Positions 42,716 through 45,172 of a stretch of 45,172 bases of DNA are shown here, in pieces (positions within the stretch are counted from its first letter, which is position 1; every line of letters starts with the position of its first letter). The position numbers were made by a program, and so were the translations under genes. The DNA is from UBA6115 sp012514225. Its GTDB lineage: Bacteria; Bacillota; Clostridia; Christensenellales; Aristaeellaceae. The notes under the pieces were generated by a model. That model was given only the letters and a program-made list of their open reading frames with translations. It was not told the origin of the DNA and made no database searches. Location: NCBI GenBank assembly GCA_036756425.1, contig DAIOLC010000014.1, forward strand, positions 1-45,172. Direction: 5' to 3'.

Positions 42716-43783
42716 ATGTCATTATTCCCGGTTTATGATGTCGACCGGCAGGTGTATGAGACAGAACTCCGAGATTTCCTCCCGCAAAAAATCATCGATA
42801 TCCACACGCACATCTGGCTGGACAGCCTGCACGCCCGCAAGGCGCCGGCGCCCGGCGAGGTCAAGCGCACCGTCACCTGGCCCTCGCTCGTCGCCCGCGA
42901 CAACAGCCTGGAGGACCTGCAGGAAACCTACCGGCTGATGTTTCCCGGCAAGGAAGTGACGCCGCTGATGTTCGCCAGCGCCAAGCGCGATTCCCTGGAC
43001 GCCTGCAACGCCTATGTGCGCGAATCCTCAACGAGGAGCGGCTACCCCGCGCTGTACTACTCCCGGCCGGAGGAGACCGCGGACGGGCTGGAGGCGAAGC
43101 TGCGGGAAGGCGGGTTCCTGGGCCTGAAGTCCTACCTGGACCTGGCGCCGGACTACCTGCCCGAGGCGGAAATCCGCATTTTCGACTTCTTTCCCAAACA
43201 CCAGCTGGAGCGGATGAACCGCCTGGGCGCCATCGTGATGCTCCACATCCCCCGCCACGCCCGCCTGAAGGACCCCGTCAACCTGGCCCAGATTCTCGAA
43301 ATCAAGGCCCTCTTCCCCAAAATCCGCCTGATTATCGCGCACATCGGGCGGGCGTATACCCAGAGCGACGTCGGCAACGCCTTCGAGGTGTTGTCCGCCT
43401 GCCCGGACCTGATGTTCGATTTCTGCGCCAACACCTGCGAGTACGCCATGACCCGGCTGCTGGAAACGGCGGGGCCGGAGCATGTCCTCTTCGGCAGCGA
43501 CATGCCGATTCTCCGGATGCGCACCCGCCGGATTGAGGAAAACAACACCTATATCAACCTGATTCCGCCCGGCTTGTACGGGGACCCGAAACAGGACAGC
43601 CACCTGCGCGAGGTCTCGGAGGAGGAGGGGAAACGGCTGACCTTCTTCATGTATGAGGAGCTGCTGGCGTTCAAGCGGGCCGCGAAGACGGTAGGGCTCG
43701 GGAAGCGGGACTTGGAAAACGTGTTTTACGGCAACGCGCGCCGGCTGATTGACGGCGCGAAGAAGGACATCTTTCAAGGCTGA
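42716..43783 (+). CDS. Amidohydrolase family protein (metal-dependent TIM barrel)
   Basis: A 355-residue amidohydrolase-2 protein. IIDIHTHIWLD near residue 26 gives the paired metal His, GLKSYLDL holds a Lys, VMLHIPRHA and IIAHIGRAY provide further His, and VLFGSDMPILR the catalytic Asp. Lactonases and decarboxylases share these features; in a sugar cluster a lactonase-type or isomerase-type role is plausible but unproven. AAAGGAGAAGAAC precedes the ATG. It is 11 bases upstream of the isomerase-like gene. A different member of the superfamily is at 20117. Confidence 0.88.
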   Translation: MSLFPVYDVDRQVYETELRDFLPQKIIDIHTHIWLDSLHARKAPAPGEVKRTVTWPSLVARDNSLEDLQETYRLMFPGKEVTPLMFASAKRDSLDACNAYVRESSTRSGYPALYYSRPEETADGLEAKLREGGFLGLKSYLDLAPDYLPEAEIRIFDFFPKHQLERMNRLGAIVMLHIPRHARLKDPVNLAQILEIKALFPKIRLIIAHIGRAYTQSDVGNAFEVLSACPDLMFDFCANTCEYAMTRLLETAGPEHVLFGSDMPILRMRTRRIEENNTYINLIPPGLYGDPKQDSHLREVSEEEGKRLTFFMYEELLAFKRAAKTVGLGKRDLENVFYGNARRLIDGAKKDIFQG

Positions 43784-43794
43784 CGGGAGGGAAT

Positions 43795-45172
43795 ATGGGC
43801 ATCAAGATCGGTTATCTGCCGCTGTATATCAAGCTGTATGACGACAGCGACCCGGCCTACCGCGACCCGATGGTCGAGCATATGAACATGCTCGTCCAGA
43901 TGCTGCGCAGCGAGGACCTGGACGTCGTGGTGGCGGACGTCTGCCGGCTGAAGGAGGAGTTTGACGCGGCCGCCCGGATGTTCAACGAGGCGGGCGTGGC
44001 CGCGGTCGTCACCCAGCACCTGGCGTACTCTCCGTCCCTGGAGGCGATTGAGGCCCTGCTCTCCATCCGGGCGCCCATCATCGTGCTGGACACCACGCCG
44101 GATTACGAGCTGATTTCAACCGCGGCCTACAAGAACGGGATATCGGCCAACCACGGCATCCACGGGGTCCAGGACATGTGCAACCTGCTGCGCCAGCGGG
44201 GGCGGCAGTACCAGATTTGCGCGGGGCACGCGCTGCACGGCGACGTCATCGCCAGGACCGCGGGCCTTTGCCGCGCGGCTGCGGTCAAGCGGGCTTTTGA
44301 AACCGCGCGCGTGGGCGCCGTCGGCGGTGCCTTCGAGGGGATGGGGGATTTCTTTGTCACGCCGGAGCGGCTCCGGGCTTCCATCGGCGCCGAGGTGCTC
44401 TACATGGACGGGGACGCCGTCAAAAAGCACCTGGCCGCGGTCACGCCGGAAGAAATCGACCGCGAAATCGAAGGGGACAAACGGCGCTTCACCTTTGAAA
44501 TCGACGACGAGGCAAGCTATCGCGACGCTGTGCTGTCCGGGCTCGCCGTCCGGAAATGGGCGGAGGAGAACCGACTGACGGCGTGCACCGTGAACTTCCT
44601 CAACCTGGACCGGCACGGCCTGCCCAAGATGCCCTTCGCCGAATGCTCCAAGATGCTGGCGCGCGGGCTGGGCTACGCGGGGGAGGGCGACGTGCTGACC
44701 GCGGCCTTTGTCGGCGCCCTGCGCGGCGTCTACCCCAACACGACCTTCACGGAGATGTTCTGCCCCGACTGGAAGGAGGACGTCATCCTGCTCAACCACA
44801 TGGGCGAAGTCAACCTGAACCTCGCCCAGTGGAAGCCCGTGCTGCGCAGCGTCCCCTTCAACTACAACGCCTGCGGGACGACGGCGGCCGCCTACACCTG
44901 CCTGCGCCCGGGCAAGGCGGTTTTCGCCAACCTGGCGCCCATGGGCGAGGGCTACACCCTGACCGTGACGCCCGTCGAGATGCTGGACGTTGGGCTGGAG
45001 TTCGGCGCCTACCGCCATTCCATCCAGGGGTGGATGAAGCCGGTCAAGCCGCTTCCGGACTTCCTGAAGGAGTTTTCCATGGCCGGCGGCACGCACCACT
45101 CCGTCCTGGTGTACGACGCCGACTGGCAGGAAATCGCCGCCTTCGGCGGCATGATGGGGTTCGAGGTGGTTC
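43795..45172 (+). CDS. L-fucose/L-arabinose isomerase family protein (3' end beyond the window)
   Basis: An open frame of 459 codons with no stop before the window ends. The start is an ATG after GGGAGGGAAT. The N-terminus IGYLPLYIKLYDDSDP, then VVTQHLAYSPSLEAI, VGAVGGAFEGMGDFFV and DEASYRDAVLSGLAVRKWAEEN match the AraA/FucI-like family, which interconverts aldoses and ketoses with a divalent metal. The late NLAPMGEGYTLTVTPVEMLD also fits. Family members are usually about 470-500 residues, so only a short tail is missing. It would supply the ketose for the FGGY kinase at 37943. Which sugar is not evident. Confidence 0.87.
   Translation, partial: MGIKIGYLPLYIKLYDDSDPAYRDPMVEHMNMLVQMLRSEDLDVVVADVCRLKEEFDAAARMFNEAGVAAVVTQHLAYSPSLEAIEALLSIRAPIIVLDTTPDYELISTAAYKNGISANHGIHGVQDMCNLLRQRGRQYQICAGHALHGDVIARTAGLCRAAAVKRAFETARVGAVGGAFEGMGDFFVTPERLRASIGAEVLYMDGDAVKKHLAAVTPEEIDREIEGDKRRFTFEIDDEASYRDAVLSGLAVRKWAEENRLTACTVNFLNLDRHGLPKMPFAECSKMLARGLGYAGEGDVLTAAFVGALRGVYPNTTFTEMFCPDWKEDVILLNHMGEVNLNLAQWKPVLRSVPFNYNACGTTAAAYTCLRPGKAVFANLAPMGEGYTLTVTPVEMLDVGLEFGAYRHSIQGWMKPVKPLPDFLKEFSMAGGTHHSVLVYDADWQEIAAFGGMMGFEVV

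Overview
The window is GC-rich, densely packed bacterial DNA with strong AGGAGG-type ribosome binding sites and sigma-A promoters (TTGACA, 17-18 bp, TATGAT/TACAAT). It has a Bacillus-type PurBox operator, a PurS/L/Q-fused PurL, a Clostridia-style triosephosphate-isomerase-like protein and many CUT1 sugar ABC transporters. Together these suggest an anaerobic, GC-rich member of the Firmicutes/Clostridia, possibly Christensenellales-like; that lineage is inference. I see no rRNA, tRNA, CRISPR array, insertion sequence or phage gene.

Layout. 1-2 kb: a leftward pair, membrane protein then FGGY sugar kinase. It is divergent from a secreted caspase-like protein (2.2-3.6 kb). 3.7-7.5 kb: cobalamin adenosyltransferase, a DUF5655-like protein coupled to a glutathione-peroxidase-family enzyme, two small unknowns and a CinA with a degenerate C-terminal half. 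7.7-10.9 kb: sugar-binding protein plus two permeases. 11-12.4 kb: ECF sigma factor overlapping its membrane anti-sigma factor. 12.4-14.1 kb: two different PHP phosphoesterases. 14.3-16.2 kb: Crp/Fnr regulator and convergent ilvE. 16.3-17.6 kb: secreted tandem DUF6273-like protein. 17.7-20 kb: a redox island with a Crp/Fnr regulator and an old yellow enzyme, divergent from a NapH-like membrane protein. 20.1-23.2 kb: ABC exporter overlapping an amidohydrolase.

23.57-34.95 kb is a single purine operon, purE-C-F-M-N-O-(AICAR transformylase)-D-L. Most junctions overlap. Upstream are an inverted PurBox pair, a sigma-A promoter and a leader of about 118 nt. PurH is split into an archaeal-type PurO cyclohydrolase and a stand-alone transformylase. 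purK, purB and purA are not in the window.

35.1-45.2 kb: a rhodanese, then a carbohydrate-catabolism region. It holds a TIM-like isomerase with a YjbQ protein, and a DeoR regulator divergent from an FGGY kinase. A binding protein, two permeases, an amidohydrolase and an L-fucose/L-arabinose-isomerase-like protein (cut by the window edge) follow. The likely logic is import, isomerisation to a ketose, phosphorylation, then cleavage to triose or tetrose phosphates. The substrate cannot be read from the sequence. This cluster and the purine operon's control region are the most interesting parts.
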